Source: a virus. Taken from it: a DNA stretch of 33,718 bases. The stretch covers positions 1-33,718 of IMG/VR virus record IMGVR_UViG_3300037635_003602, one strand, 5' to 3'. Numbering within the stretch: position 1 is the stretch's first letter; every line of letters starts with the position of its first letter. The notes beneath the pieces were generated by a model that was given only the letters and a program-made list of their open reading frames with translations, was not told the origin of the DNA and made no database searches. The translations under genes and the position numbers were made by a program. Of the stretch, positions 15,632-24,241 are shown in pieces.

Positions 15632-15647
15632 TTTTATATTATATATA
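15632..15647 (+). promoter_or_regulatory. Promoter-like element TTTTATATTATATATA
   Basis: It lies in the 32-base gap before ATG 15649 and nearly matches the element at 12217. The preceding TTTTTGATATAAA may extend it. It sits directly against the start codon, so a transcript from it would be leaderless or would serve the downstream genes. Confidence 0.35.
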
Positions 15648-15648
15648 T

Positions 15649-16275
15649 ATGAAGATAAGTTACGCAATTACCGTCTGTAATGAATTCGAAGAAATTCAAA
15701 AGCTAATTCCGTTTTTATTAGAAAATAAACGAGAGGAAGATGAAATTGTTATACAACAAGATTCACGTGGTAGTGTTAAAGGATTACCTGATGTTAAAGT
15801 TAAAGAATATTGTGAAGGGTTAAGTAATGTTAAGTATATAACATTTGATCTAAACAACCACTTTGCTAATTTCAAAAATAACCTAACAGATAATTGCACT
15901 GGAGATTATATATTCCAGATAGATGCTGATGAGATACCTACCACGTATATGTTGGATATGATACCTGAAGTATTAAAACATAATGACGTTGATGTGTTAA
16001 AGGTTCCGAGAATAAATACGGTAGAAGGACTCACACAAGAACATGTAGATAAGTGGAATTGGAACGTTAACAATCAAGGTTGGGTAAACTTTCCAGACTT
16101 TCAATGGCGTGTTTATAAGAATGATAACAAGATAAAATGGAAAAATCCAGTTCACGAAGTATTAGACGGTTATCAAACAATAAGTTATCTTCCAACAAAT
16201 GAAGAGTGGTGTTTACGTCATGATAAGGTGATAGCAAAACAAGAACAACAAAATAAATTATATGAAGGATTATAA
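15649..16275 (+). CDS. Family 2 glycosyltransferase (GT-A fold)
   Basis: A 208-residue protein with a GT2 opening (ISYAITVCNEFEEIQKLIPF) and the metal-binding DxD motif as DADE at 92-95 (FQIDADEIP), preceded by the usual NNHFANFKNNL helix. The later WRVYKNDNKIKWKNPVHEVLDG segment is common in short GT2 enzymes related to LPS core transferases, where a conserved H-E pair follows the strand. The enzyme should transfer one sugar from a nucleotide donor in a metal-dependent way. It precedes the SDR epimerase by one base. The starting ATG lacks a Shine-Dalgarno sequence. Confidence 0.88.
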   Translation: MKISYAITVCNEFEEIQKLIPFLLENKREEDEIVIQQDSRGSVKGLPDVKVKEYCEGLSNVKYITFDLNNHFANFKNNLTDNCTGDYIFQIDADEIPTTYMLDMIPEVLKHNDVDVLKVPRINTVEGLTQEHVDKWNWNVNNQGWVNFPDFQWRVYKNDNKIKWKNPVHEVLDGYQTISYLPTNEEWCLRHDKVIAKQEQQNKLYEGL

Positions 16276-16276
16276 A

Positions 16277-17149
16277 ATGAAAACAAAAGTATTAATTACA
16301 GGAGGTTTAGGATTTATTGGTTATAACTTAGTAAAGCGCCTATTAGAGACTTCAGAATATGAAATAACCGTTATTGATAATTTAACATCAGATTCAAGTG
16401 ATATTAACAATAAACACGAAGGAGTTAATTATATTATTGATGATATTAACAATATTAATAATGAGAAATATCAAAACGTATCATATGATTTGATCTTTCA
16501 TTTGGCAGCACTTGCTCGCATTCAGCCTTCATTTGAAGATCCTGTTTCATATTTTCAATCAAATGTATTAGGTACTGTAAATATTTGCGAATTAGCAAGA
16601 AGATGCGGAGCCAAAATTATGTATGCTGCTAGTAGTTCGGCATATGGTGGTCCTAAATTGAACCCATATGCCTTTACTAAATATACTGGTGAAGAGATTC
16701 TAAAAATGTATGCAGAACTATATGACATATCAACAGTATGTGCCAGATTTTTTAACGTGTATGGAGATCGTCAACCAACCGAAGGAACATACGCAACTAT
16801 TATAGGTATTTTCGAAAGACAGTATTCAAATGGTGAATCATTAACTATAACTGGGGATGGAGAACAACGCAGAGATTTTACTCATGTATATGATATTTGT
16901 GATGGATTGATATGTTTGAGTAAAGATAAACATAGAGGAGAAGTTTATAACTTAGGTACTGGAACAAATTATTCTATAAATGAAATTGCTGCCATGTTTA
17001 GTGATGCCACTACGTATATTCCATCACGACCAGGAGAAGCAAGAATTACATTAGCTGATATATCTGCTACGAAAAAATTTGGTTATCAACCTAAACAAAA
17101 TATTACTAATTACATACAATCATTTAAAAAATCACCAAGTGAAGCATAA
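16277..17149 (+). CDS. NAD-dependent sugar epimerase/dehydratase (extended SDR)
   Basis: A 290-residue SDR protein. The start at ATG 16277 is preferred to ATG 16262 because GAAGGA lies six bases upstream and the Rossmann strand then begins at once: VLITGGLGFIGYNLVKRL, with GxxGxxG at residues 9-15. Catalytic residues are in ASSSAYG and YAFTK (Tyr-x3-Lys). NVYGDRQ and DFTHVYDICDG are typical of UDP-glucose epimerases and related enzymes. The region between the catalytic Ser and Tyr is unusually short (YGGPKLNPYAF), so the substrate loop is trimmed. It probably makes a nucleotide-sugar donor for the adjacent glycosyltransferases. It overlaps the next gene by 11 bases if that starts at GTG 17139. 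Confidence 0.9.
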   Translation: MKTKVLITGGLGFIGYNLVKRLLETSEYEITVIDNLTSDSSDINNKHEGVNYIIDDINNINNEKYQNVSYDLIFHLAALARIQPSFEDPVSYFQSNVLGTVNICELARRCGAKIMYAASSSAYGGPKLNPYAFTKYTGEEILKMYAELYDISTVCARFFNVYGDRQPTEGTYATIIGIFERQYSNGESLTITGDGEQRRDFTHVYDICDGLICLSKDKHRGEVYNLGTGTNYSINEIAAMFSDATTYIPSRPGEARITLADISATKKFGYQPKQNITNYIQSFKKSPSEA

Positions 17150-18104
17150 AAATATTTTATTTGTAACTACACAATATCGTGTTGGTGAGCGTATATATCC
17201 TATTATTTCTAAATTATCAGAATATTACAATTTAGATTTAATGAAGTTATACCAAATGAATTCTACATATCAATGGCCAGGCGATAATGATTTAAGAAAT
17301 TATTTTGATAAACAGTATTTACAGTATTTTGACAATGTTCATACAAATATAAATGCAAACTATGATAAATATGATTTAATTATTACAGATGATAATCGTC
17401 AGTTCAATGGATTATCTGAAATATTTCATCGTAAAAAATGTTTAGTATTAGCATGTAGCCATGGAGTTACAGAACATGGATATGAAACAAAAAATGTTGG
17501 CAAATCATATGATAAATGTTTTGTATTTGGTCGCAAGGAGGTTAAACACAGTTATCAGCTTCCAGCTGGAATACCTGCAAACGATATACTAAAAACATAT
17601 TCGAATATTGAAAAAAAGCATATACTAGTCATTGTTAATTATTTAGGTCATGAAGGACAAATATCTACTGGTAATGGTACTTTTTTTAAACTATTCGATA
17701 AACAAGTTTTTGACTCAATTGATTTATTATCATTACAACAACAAAGTGGATATCCCGTAGTGATAAAATTAAAATCTAGAATTGGTCTTAATATGCAAAA
17801 AAATAAACAATACTTAAATAGCATATTACCTGAAAGTTTAGATTACAATATTGTCTATGACGTAGAAGACGATAACAAATTAATTGCTCAAAGTGCGGAA
17901 GTATATAGTGCTCCTAGTACCTTAGCTTTAAAACCTATACAATTAGGAATACCAACTACATTGATTCCAGAAACAGGCCAAACAGGTATTTTTTATGATT
18001 ATGAAACTAATAAAAATTTTATTGAAGATACGTTAGAGGGAGGCAAAGATTTTAATAGTACTCAATGTTTTTTAAAATATATAGAAAGGTGTATAAATGA
18101 ATAA
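17139..18104 (+). CDS. Probable GT-B-like surface-polysaccharide transferase, family not recognised
   Basis: A 321-residue protein. The start is placed at GTG 17139, which gives an 11-base overlap and a clean first strand (NILFVTTQYRVGERIYPII); ATG 17079 would overlap the epimerase by 71 bases with a nonsensical leader. The two-domain layout, the central CSHGVTEHGYE segment, the linker DILKTYSNIEKKHILVIVN and a C-terminal YSAPSTLALKPIQLGIPTTL donor-site-like segment resemble CDP-glycerol/capsule-type GT-B transferases. No diagnostic motif settles the family. The gene is notably AT-rich. It overlaps the next gene by eight bases. Confidence 0.6.
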   Translation: MKHKNILFVTTQYRVGERIYPIISKLSEYYNLDLMKLYQMNSTYQWPGDNDLRNYFDKQYLQYFDNVHTNINANYDKYDLIITDDNRQFNGLSEIFHRKKCLVLACSHGVTEHGYETKNVGKSYDKCFVFGRKEVKHSYQLPAGIPANDILKTYSNIEKKHILVIVNYLGHEGQISTGNGTFFKLFDKQVFDSIDLLSLQQQSGYPVVIKLKSRIGLNMQKNKQYLNSILPESLDYNIVYDVEDDNKLIAQSAEVYSAPSTLALKPIQLGIPTTLIPETGQTGIFYDYETNKNFIEDTLEGGKDFNSTQCFLKYIERCINE

Positions 18105-19059
18105 AGATAATATAATAATATATGTATCTTCTAGAAATAACTATGATATGCTAGAAGGCGAAGTGTTAAAAAATATTGATACCGAAGGTTTTGAATTTAT
18201 TAACGTTGATGATAAATCTTGTGATGAAGAAATTGCAAAAGGTAAAACTATTTGTAAAAATCATGATATTGTTTTTCTAGAAAATAAATCTAGAGGAGTA
18301 CAAATGGCTACTCAAACATTAATTGATTTTATTAATGAATCTAGGCCCAATTGTAAATGGATAATATGTTTTCAACATGATCATTATCCTTTAAGTAAAG
18401 ATTTCTTTTGTTCTATAAATAAACGAATAGAAGATAATCTTTTAGATGAATTTGGACTTATAGGATTTAATGTGTTAGATAAAGGTAATTACACCGGAGA
18501 TGCATATAATAGATTCTCACAAGGCAAATCACCGTTAGGTATGATCGGAATGTGTCATTTATCTATTCATGATAGAACTGGTAGATGGTTATGTCCAAGC
18601 CAACAAGGTCAGTTATTAAAACAAGATATTTGGAAAACACCATTTATAGTAGAATTTCCAATGTGGGCATCAGTTGGAATCAACGTTGATAAATGGAATA
18701 AGGTTATCAAACCTACAACTGATTATCATTTTCACTTATGGTTACCTGATATTGCTATGCAATTTAATTATAAAAATTATCCTTGTTTGATACTACCTGA
18801 TTTATATACATTAAACGATCAACATTTAAAAACAAAATATGGTATAGATCAATCGTCTGCACCAGGAGCACGAAGAGGTAATGAATATCATTTTGGAAAA
18901 TATTCTAATTTTGATGCATGGACAGAAAGATGGGGTTGGTACTATGAAGATATAGTAAATGATTTTGAACAAATAAAATATAATTACAAAGATACATTAA
19001 TATGGGACTATTATCATCACGATATAACAACAGGCCCATTAAAAAGTTTTAATATATGA
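18097..19059 (+). CDS. Putative GT-A fold glycosyltransferase
   Basis: A 320-residue protein beginning IIIYVSSRNNYDMLEGEVLKN with an INVDDKSCDEE segment and GVQMATQTLIDF helix, as in GT2 enzymes. CFQHDHYPLS may hold the metal-binding acidic residue in place of DxD (H-D-H). The C-terminal half is rich in Trp, Tyr and His (WTERWGWYYEDI, WDYYHHDITTG), not typical of simple GT2 enzymes. The acceptor is unknown. It overlaps both neighbours by 4-8 bases and belongs to the same transcription unit. An alternative is a non-catalytic relative, given the changed DxD. Confidence 0.6.
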   Translation: MNKDNIIIYVSSRNNYDMLEGEVLKNIDTEGFEFINVDDKSCDEEIAKGKTICKNHDIVFLENKSRGVQMATQTLIDFINESRPNCKWIICFQHDHYPLSKDFFCSINKRIEDNLLDEFGLIGFNVLDKGNYTGDAYNRFSQGKSPLGMIGMCHLSIHDRTGRWLCPSQQGQLLKQDIWKTPFIVEFPMWASVGINVDKWNKVIKPTTDYHFHLWLPDIAMQFNYKNYPCLILPDLYTLNDQHLKTKYGIDQSSAPGARRGNEYHFGKYSNFDAWTERWGWYYEDIVNDFEQIKYNYKDTLIWDYYHHDITTGPLKSFNI

Positions 19060-20009
19060 AAATATTAGTTACAGGTGCAGCAGGATTAATCGGTAGTCAT
19101 ACAACAGATTTATTAATTGAAGCAGGACATATGGTTGATGGAATTGACGATTTATCATATGGGACTTTAAATAATTTGTCAGATGCTATAAAAAATAAAA
19201 ATTTTAAATTTATACATGACAAAGTAGAAAATATCGACAACTATAAAACAAAATATGATGTTATATATCATTTTGCATCATTAAAAAAAGCATGGGATGG
19301 TAGTGTGTTATCTGCAGATATTTTAGATACAAATTATTATATGACTAAAATTTTAGTTCAACGTTGTTTGCAACATAAAACTAAGTTTATATTTGCATCT
19401 ACTAGTGATATATATGGTAATTCAAAAACATTTTGCGAAGATGACAACATAACAATGGGTGCTCCTACTAATATTCGATATTCATATGCTTTATCAAAAT
19501 GGTATAGTGAACAACACATACTAAATACCTTTCAACAACAAGGGTTAGAGTGTACCGTGATACGTATCTTTGGATGTGCTTCAAAACGTTCTTCAACAAC
19601 ATGGAGTGGAGGACATATTCCATTATTTGCTAAATTAGCAGCTCAAGGTAAAGACATTGTAATACATGGTGATGGATTGCAAACTAGATCAATTTCTCAC
19701 GCAAATGATATAGCAACTGGATTTGTAAGTATTTTAAATAATCAACAAACAACAAATGGTGAAATTATAAATTTAGGAACCGATGAACAAACTACAGTAA
19801 AATACACTGCGGAATATATTAATAATTATTTTAAAAATCAATCAGACATAATATTTGTTCCATCAGAAAAAATATTTGGAAATTATCAAGAAATATTAGT
19901 TAGATTTGCTAATATTACAAAAGCAGAAAAATTACTAGATTATAAAATTAAAAAAAATACAAATGAAGTAATTCAAGAAATTTGTTTAAACATACAAAAT
20001 AAAAAATGA
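19056..20009 (+). CDS. NAD-dependent epimerase/dehydratase (extended SDR)
   Basis: A 317-residue SDR protein opening ILVTGAAGLIGSHTTDLLIE with GxxGxxG near residues 7-13. Asp-Asp after the second strand (IDDLSYG) indicates NAD rather than NADP. The catalytic Ser/Thr lies in FASTSDIYGN and Tyr-x3-Lys in YSYALSKWYSEQ. IRIFGCA and SISHANDIATG replace the usual NVYGP and DFxHVxD segments. Such enzymes epimerise or dehydrate nucleotide sugars. It is followed without a gap by a 2-hydroxyacid dehydrogenase, a CMP-sugar synthetase and NeuB, so it may prepare the precursor of a nonulosonic acid. The exact reaction is not predictable. Confidence 0.88.
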   Translation: MKILVTGAAGLIGSHTTDLLIEAGHMVDGIDDLSYGTLNNLSDAIKNKNFKFIHDKVENIDNYKTKYDVIYHFASLKKAWDGSVLSADILDTNYYMTKILVQRCLQHKTKFIFASTSDIYGNSKTFCEDDNITMGAPTNIRYSYALSKWYSEQHILNTFQQQGLECTVIRIFGCASKRSSTTWSGGHIPLFAKLAAQGKDIVIHGDGLQTRSISHANDIATGFVSILNNQQTTNGEIINLGTDEQTTVKYTAEYINNYFKNQSDIIFVPSEKIFGNYQEILVRFANITKAEKLLDYKIKKNTNEVIQEICLNIQNKK

Positions 20010-20953
20010 AAATAGCAGTAATAACCCCAGTATTTCATTTAGACGGAATCGTACAATTACTTATAAATAAAAGTAACGAGTTATATCTTCGTGAAGAATC
20101 ATCAAAAGAACAAGTTAGAAATTTACTATTAAAACGTAATATTGATACTATAGTTTGTAATCCAAATCAACAAACATATAAAATTGATGAAGAGCTACTA
20201 CAAGGAACCAATGTTAACTTAATCAATACATGTTCAACTGGTATGAATCATATCGACGTTGAATATTGTAAGAAACAAAACATTAAAATTTTGTCTTTAA
20301 CTAAAGATTATGAATTAATTAAACAGTTACCATCAACATCTGAATTAGCATTTGGACTGATGTTGTCATTGTTACGAAGTATACCACAAAGCAAACAACA
20401 TGTTTCTGAATATAATTGGGACTATATACCATTTATAGGACGAGAAGTTAAATCATTAACAATAGGTATCATTGGTTACGGTCGATTAGGAAAGATGATG
20501 TACAATTATTGCAAAGCTTTTGGAGCTAATGTAAAAGTATATGATCCATATAAACGAGATGAAATGGATGATGCATTTTTACTTAATACGTATTGCGAGT
20601 TAACAGATATGTTCAAACAATGTGATGTTATATCGTTACACGTTCATGTTACTGATGAAACGAAGTACATGATTAATAAAGATTTACTTGGATATAGTAA
20701 AAAATCTCCATATATTATTAATACCAGTAGAGGTGAAATAGTTAACGAAAAAGATATTGTAGAAGCATTGGAAAATAAAGTTATATCAGGTTATGGTGCA
20801 GATGTAGTTGAAAATGAATTTGACGACTTACAAGCATCTCCTATTATACAAGCAATGAATCAAGGAGAAAATATAATAGTTACGCCACATACTGGCGGAA
20901 TGACAATTGAAGGTCAAACTAGAGCATATAAATGGGCAATAAATAAATTATGA
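20006..20953 (+). CDS. D-2-hydroxyacid dehydrogenase family protein
   Basis: A 315-residue protein of the phosphoglycerate/2-hydroxyacid dehydrogenase family. The NAD-binding turn is IGIIGYGRLGKMMYNYCKAF (GxGxxG). Catalytic Arg is in INTSRGEIV, a catalytic-Glu candidate in GADVVENE, and His in VTPHTGGM. CSTGMNHID corresponds to the substrate-binding loop. The enzyme would reduce or oxidise a 2-keto/2-hydroxy acid with NAD(H). Inside a sugar cluster next to a NeuB homologue, this is unusual and suggests an acidic C3 unit is built or added to a glycan, but no known pathway is matched. It overlaps both neighbours by four bases (ATGA). Confidence 0.9.
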   Translation: MKIAVITPVFHLDGIVQLLINKSNELYLREESSKEQVRNLLLKRNIDTIVCNPNQQTYKIDEELLQGTNVNLINTCSTGMNHIDVEYCKKQNIKILSLTKDYELIKQLPSTSELAFGLMLSLLRSIPQSKQHVSEYNWDYIPFIGREVKSLTIGIIGYGRLGKMMYNYCKAFGANVKVYDPYKRDEMDDAFLLNTYCELTDMFKQCDVISLHVHVTDETKYMINKDLLGYSKKSPYIINTSRGEIVNEKDIVEALENKVISGYGADVVENEFDDLQASPIIQAMNQGENIIVTPHTGGMTIEGQTRAYKWAINKL

Positions 20954-21489
20954 AAATATTAGTAATTATACCAGCAAAAACAGATTCAACTAGATTACCT
21001 AAAAAAAATATACAAAAAATTAAAGGTAAAACATTAGTTGAATATTCAATTGATTATGCTAAACAAAGTAAGTATAATCCTGAAATTATAGTTTCATCAG
21101 AGAGTGATGACGTATTAAAAATAGCATTAGATAACCAAGTAGGGTTTACAGAACGCCCGGCTCATTTACTTAAGGATGCAGAGGTAACCGACGTATATAT
21201 TGACATATTAAAAAATACCACAACTAAATATGATCTAATAGTTTGTTTACAACCTGATCATCCAGATAGAGAACATACTTTTGATTATTGTGTAGATTAT
21301 ATGATAGATAATAACTATGACGATTTGATTACAATTGAGCCATCATTTAAACGGAGTGGATCTGTTAGAATTTTTAAATATGATCATTTACTAAACAGTA
21401 ATGTTTCAAAAAGAATAGGATGTATAAAAGATGATGCAACCGATATACATTACCAACAAGATTTAGAACGAGCAAAAGAACGACTATGA
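20950..21489 (+). CDS. CMP-nonulosonate (sialic acid-like) synthetase, NeuA-like
   Basis: A 179-residue cytidylyltransferase. It starts ILVIIPAKTDSTRLPKKNIQ, the nucleotide-binding signature of CMP-NeuAc and CMP-KDO synthetases (IPARxxSxRxPxKN). IIVSSESDDVLKIA and VCLQPDHPDR follow at the usual spacing; the second corresponds to the LQPTSPLR motif with PTSP changed to PDHP. It would join CTP to a nonulosonic acid, giving the CMP donor used by a transferase. It is about 45 residues shorter than typical NeuA, missing part of the C-terminal dimer arm. The immediate coupling to a NeuB homologue (ATGA overlap) strongly supports the pathway assignment. Confidence 0.85.
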   Translation: MKILVIIPAKTDSTRLPKKNIQKIKGKTLVEYSIDYAKQSKYNPEIIVSSESDDVLKIALDNQVGFTERPAHLLKDAEVTDVYIDILKNTTTKYDLIVCLQPDHPDREHTFDYCVDYMIDNNYDDLITIEPSFKRSGSVRIFKYDHLLNSNVSKRIGCIKDDATDIHYQQDLERAKERL

Positions 21490-22283
21490 ATATTATAGCA
21501 GAAATAGGATGGAACCATATGGGAGATATGGCATTAGCAAAACAAATGATTATTGAAGCTTCAACAAATGGAGCCACACATGCAAAGTTTCAATCATGGT
21601 CAGTAAGTAATCTTAAACCTGGAGTATGGGATACTGATGGTCGTCGTGAAATATATGAAAAAGCTCAATTAACATTAGCTGACCATAAATATCTTAAACA
21701 GGTATGCGATGATAATAATATCGAATTTATGTCATCTGTATTTTCATTGGAAGATGTTGGGTTATACAAACAAGTAACAACAAAATGTGTAAAAATACCA
21801 TCATTTGAAAGTAGAAATTATCCACTTATTAAAAAATGTATGGATGTGTTTGATAAAGTATATATATCAATCGGAACTACTACATGGGATGAAGTTAAAG
21901 AGTTAGCACGTATTATTGATATTAATAAAACGTGTATAATGCATTGTGTTTCAACATATCCATTACATCCAAAAAATGCAAATATTTTAAAATTAAAAGA
22001 ATTAAATAAATTATTTAAATGGGTTGGATATTCAGATCATATGCAAGGTGTTGAATCTGCAAAAGTTGCATTAGAATTTGGAATACATGCAATTGAAAAA
22101 CATTTTACGGTAGATAATGAATTGCCAGGGAGAGACAATAAATTTGCAATACTTCCTAAACAATTAAATGATTTATCTGAATACTTAAAATTACGAAATG
22201 ATATGATGATTGATAATGGACTAGATTATCAAGATTTTGAGTTAGATTCAAGACTAAATTATACAGGTAGATTCGATGGATAA
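21486..22283 (+). CDS. Nonulosonic acid synthase, NeuB-like (no SAF domain)
   Basis: A 265-residue TIM-barrel protein with NeuB signatures: IAEIGWNHMGD (4-14), AKFQ (33-36), MHCVSTYPL (152-160), GYSDH (181-185), EKHFT (204-208) and LPGRDNKFA (213-221). NeuB condenses a hexosamine (such as ManNAc) with phosphoenolpyruvate to form sialic acid or a related nonulosonate. Cellular NeuB has about 340 residues with a C-terminal antifreeze-like SAF domain that covers the active site of the partner subunit; it is absent here, which is odd and may change substrate or partner. It overlaps the CMP synthetase by four bases and the next glycosyltransferase by eight. The upstream 2-epimerase was not found. 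Confidence 0.9.
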   Translation: MNIIAEIGWNHMGDMALAKQMIIEASTNGATHAKFQSWSVSNLKPGVWDTDGRREIYEKAQLTLADHKYLKQVCDDNNIEFMSSVFSLEDVGLYKQVTTKCVKIPSFESRNYPLIKKCMDVFDKVYISIGTTTWDEVKELARIIDINKTCIMHCVSTYPLHPKNANILKLKELNKLFKWVGYSDHMQGVESAKVALEFGIHAIEKHFTVDNELPGRDNKFAILPKQLNDLSEYLKLRNDMMIDNGLDYQDFELDSRLNYTGRFDG

Positions 22284-22920
22284 TATTAGCATTATTATAA
22301 GAAATAGAAACGAGGCTGAGTTTATAGGATTTGCTATTCAATCTTGTTTAGATCATTTCAAAAAACCAGAAATTATAATAGTAGATAATAAATCTACTGA
22401 TGATTCATTAGAAATTGTCAATTTATTTAAAGATCGAACTACAATTAAAATTATATCAATTGACGACTATACGCCTGGCAAATCAATTAATATGGGTGTT
22501 AAACAATGTTCTAATGATTATATTTTAGTATTGTCAGCTCATGCTCAGATTACTAACATGAATCTTGAACGAGTTGTAATGCATTTTAAAAACAGAAATG
22601 TAGCAGTATTTGGAAATCAAATTCCTGTATATAAAGGCAAAAAAATATCAAAAAGATATATCTGGAGTCATTTTTCCGAAGATGAAACATTGGATATGTA
22701 TTCAGATATAGAACAACGTTATTTTCTTCATAACGCATTTTGTTTTTATGAAAAAGCCGTTTTAGTTAATAATCCAATGCCAGAACAATATCCAGGCAAA
22801 GAAGATAGATATTGGGCAAAAGATATGATAGATAAACATCAACATTACATTTACGAATCATCTATATCAGTTAATCATTTTTATACTGGTAATGGAGCAA
22901 CATGGAAAGGAATAGGATGA
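22276..22920 (+). CDS. Family 2 glycosyltransferase
   Basis: A 214-residue GT2 protein: ISIIIRNRNEAEFIGFAIQS opening, IIVDNKSTDDSLEIV, and a TPGKSINMGVKQCSNDYILVLSAHAQI segment in which the common DxD is replaced by SAHA, a variation known in short GT2 members. It retains the Asn-Met-Gly helix before it. GKEDRYWAKDM near the C-terminus supplies the E-D pair often acting as the catalytic base. As the first gene after NeuB, it may transfer the CMP-activated sugar, although CMP-sialic acid transferases normally belong to other families, so this is speculative. It overlaps the next gene by four bases. Confidence 0.82.
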   Translation: MDNISIIIRNRNEAEFIGFAIQSCLDHFKKPEIIIVDNKSTDDSLEIVNLFKDRTTIKIISIDDYTPGKSINMGVKQCSNDYILVLSAHAQITNMNLERVVMHFKNRNVAVFGNQIPVYKGKKISKRYIWSHFSEDETLDMYSDIEQRYFLHNAFCFYEKAVLVNNPMPEQYPGKEDRYWAKDMIDKHQHYIYESSISVNHFYTGNGATWKGIG

Positions 22921-23654
22921 ATATATTAGCAGTATTAGTTAACTATGGTGAAGAACAATTAAATTATTTACAACAAGTTGTTACCGAGTTAAAAAGTTTT
23001 CAAAAATATAATGTAACTGTTATAGTTAATTCTAATATTTCATTAAATCAGATTAACGGTATTGATAATTTAAATGTAATAAAATTAAATGATTACCAAT
23101 TATTACCATTAACATGTAGAAAAGTTATATGGGAACATAGGAACAATTTTGATATTTTTATGTTTGGTGAAAACGATCATTTGTTTAAAGAACATCATGT
23201 AGACAAGTATTTAGAATATAATAAAATTTTACCAAAAGATAGGATAACGGGATTAATACAATATGAAGAAAATGAAACAGGTAAATATTATCCAGCATAT
23301 CATGCTCACTATAAATGGGACAATAATAGTGTAGAAGAATATGGTAATAAAAAGTTTGCACATTTTACTAATATACATCAAGCTACATTTATATTAACAA
23401 AAGAACAGTTATTAGATATAGGAAAGAAACATGATTTTACTAAGTTTTTTGGATCATCACAATACAGTGTAAAATGTAAAGTTAATACCGATATCTATCA
23501 ATTTTGTGGAATGAAAAAAATGATTTGTATAAGTGAATTTGAAGATAATTTAATTCATCATTTACCTAACATATATATTAATGGTACAAATGGAAGAGCA
23601 AAATTAGGACGTAATCATACGCATATGATAAATTCAATAAAGGAAATATTATGA
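22917..23654 (+). CDS. Putative GT-A-like glycosyltransferase
   Basis: A 245-residue protein. ATG 22917 is chosen for its ATGA overlap and because the first strand MNILAVLVNYGEEQLNYLQQ then starts the fold. FMFGENDHLFKEHH supplies an acidic END motif at the place of DxD in GT-A enzymes. YHAHYKWDNNSVEEYG and FAHFTNIHQATFILTKEQLL follow, the latter as in enzymes that read a 'mature' acceptor strand. No family is recognised firmly. A structural comparison would decide between a transferase and a sugar-binding relative. It is coupled to the methyltransferase by a four-base overlap. Confidence 0.5.
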   Translation: MNILAVLVNYGEEQLNYLQQVVTELKSFQKYNVTVIVNSNISLNQINGIDNLNVIKLNDYQLLPLTCRKVIWEHRNNFDIFMFGENDHLFKEHHVDKYLEYNKILPKDRITGLIQYEENETGKYYPAYHAHYKWDNNSVEEYGNKKFAHFTNIHQATFILTKEQLLDIGKKHDFTKFFGSSQYSVKCKVNTDIYQFCGMKKMICISEFEDNLIHHLPNIYINGTNGRAKLGRNHTHMINSIKEIL

Positions 23655-24241
23655 TAAATTTAGAAGAAAAGGTAAATCAGTTATATAATACTAAATCTGA
23701 TATTAATGAGCACCTTCCAACAATAATAAGATATGGACAAGAATGTGATCATATTACTGAAATGGGTGTTCGTAGTATTTTATCTACATGGGGTTGGTTA
23801 GCAGCTGCTCCTAAGAAAAAATTAATTTCATATGATTTACAAAATCCAAGTAAATGGGGTGGCAACATTAATGATGTTATAGAAACCGCAAAAGCATATG
23901 GCATAAATTTTGAATTTATTGAAGCTGATGTTTTAAAGATTGATATTGAAGAAACTGATTTATTGTTTATCGATACATGGCATCATTATAATCAATTAAC
24001 AGCTGAATTAAAAAAACATTCGAACAAAGTTAAAAAATATATATGTTTTCATGACACAACTTCATATGAACACCATAGCGAACCAACTACTTCAGAAAAC
24101 TCATATTCAGACGAATTAATTTGGGAAAAGGGTTTATGGGATGCTGTTACTGAGTTTTTGGATGCAAATGCAGACACATGGAGATTAAAAGAACGATTTA
24201 CTAACAATAATGGTTTTACAATTATAGAACGTATTAAATGA
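23651..24241 (+). CDS. Class I SAM-dependent methyltransferase-like protein
   Basis: A 196-residue Rossmann-type protein. ITEMGVRSILSTWGWL, near residues 35-50, stands for motif I (E-x-G), LISYDLQ for the acidic end of strand 2, and DLLFIDTWHHYNQL for motif IV, followed by ICFHDTTSYEH. This arrangement matches class I methyltransferases of the FkbM/Methyltransf_24 and cephalosporin-hydroxylase-like groups, which often decorate sugars. The second Gly of motif I is replaced by Arg-Ser. It probably methylates a sugar or glycan of this cluster and could instead be a hydroxylase relative. It overlaps both neighbours by four bases. Confidence 0.7.
   Translation: MINLEEKVNQLYNTKSDINEHLPTIIRYGQECDHITEMGVRSILSTWGWLAAAPKKKLISYDLQNPSKWGGNINDVIETAKAYGINFEFIEADVLKIDIEETDLLFIDTWHHYNQLTAELKKHSNKVKKYICFHDTTSYEHHSEPTTSENSYSDELIWEKGLWDAVTEFLDANADTWRLKERFTNNNGFTIIERIK

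Noticed and set aside
17079-17138. Upstream ATG for the 17139 gene
   Set aside because: It would overlap the epimerase by 71 bases and add a hydrophobic leader unlike the family; GTG 17139 fits the strand start.
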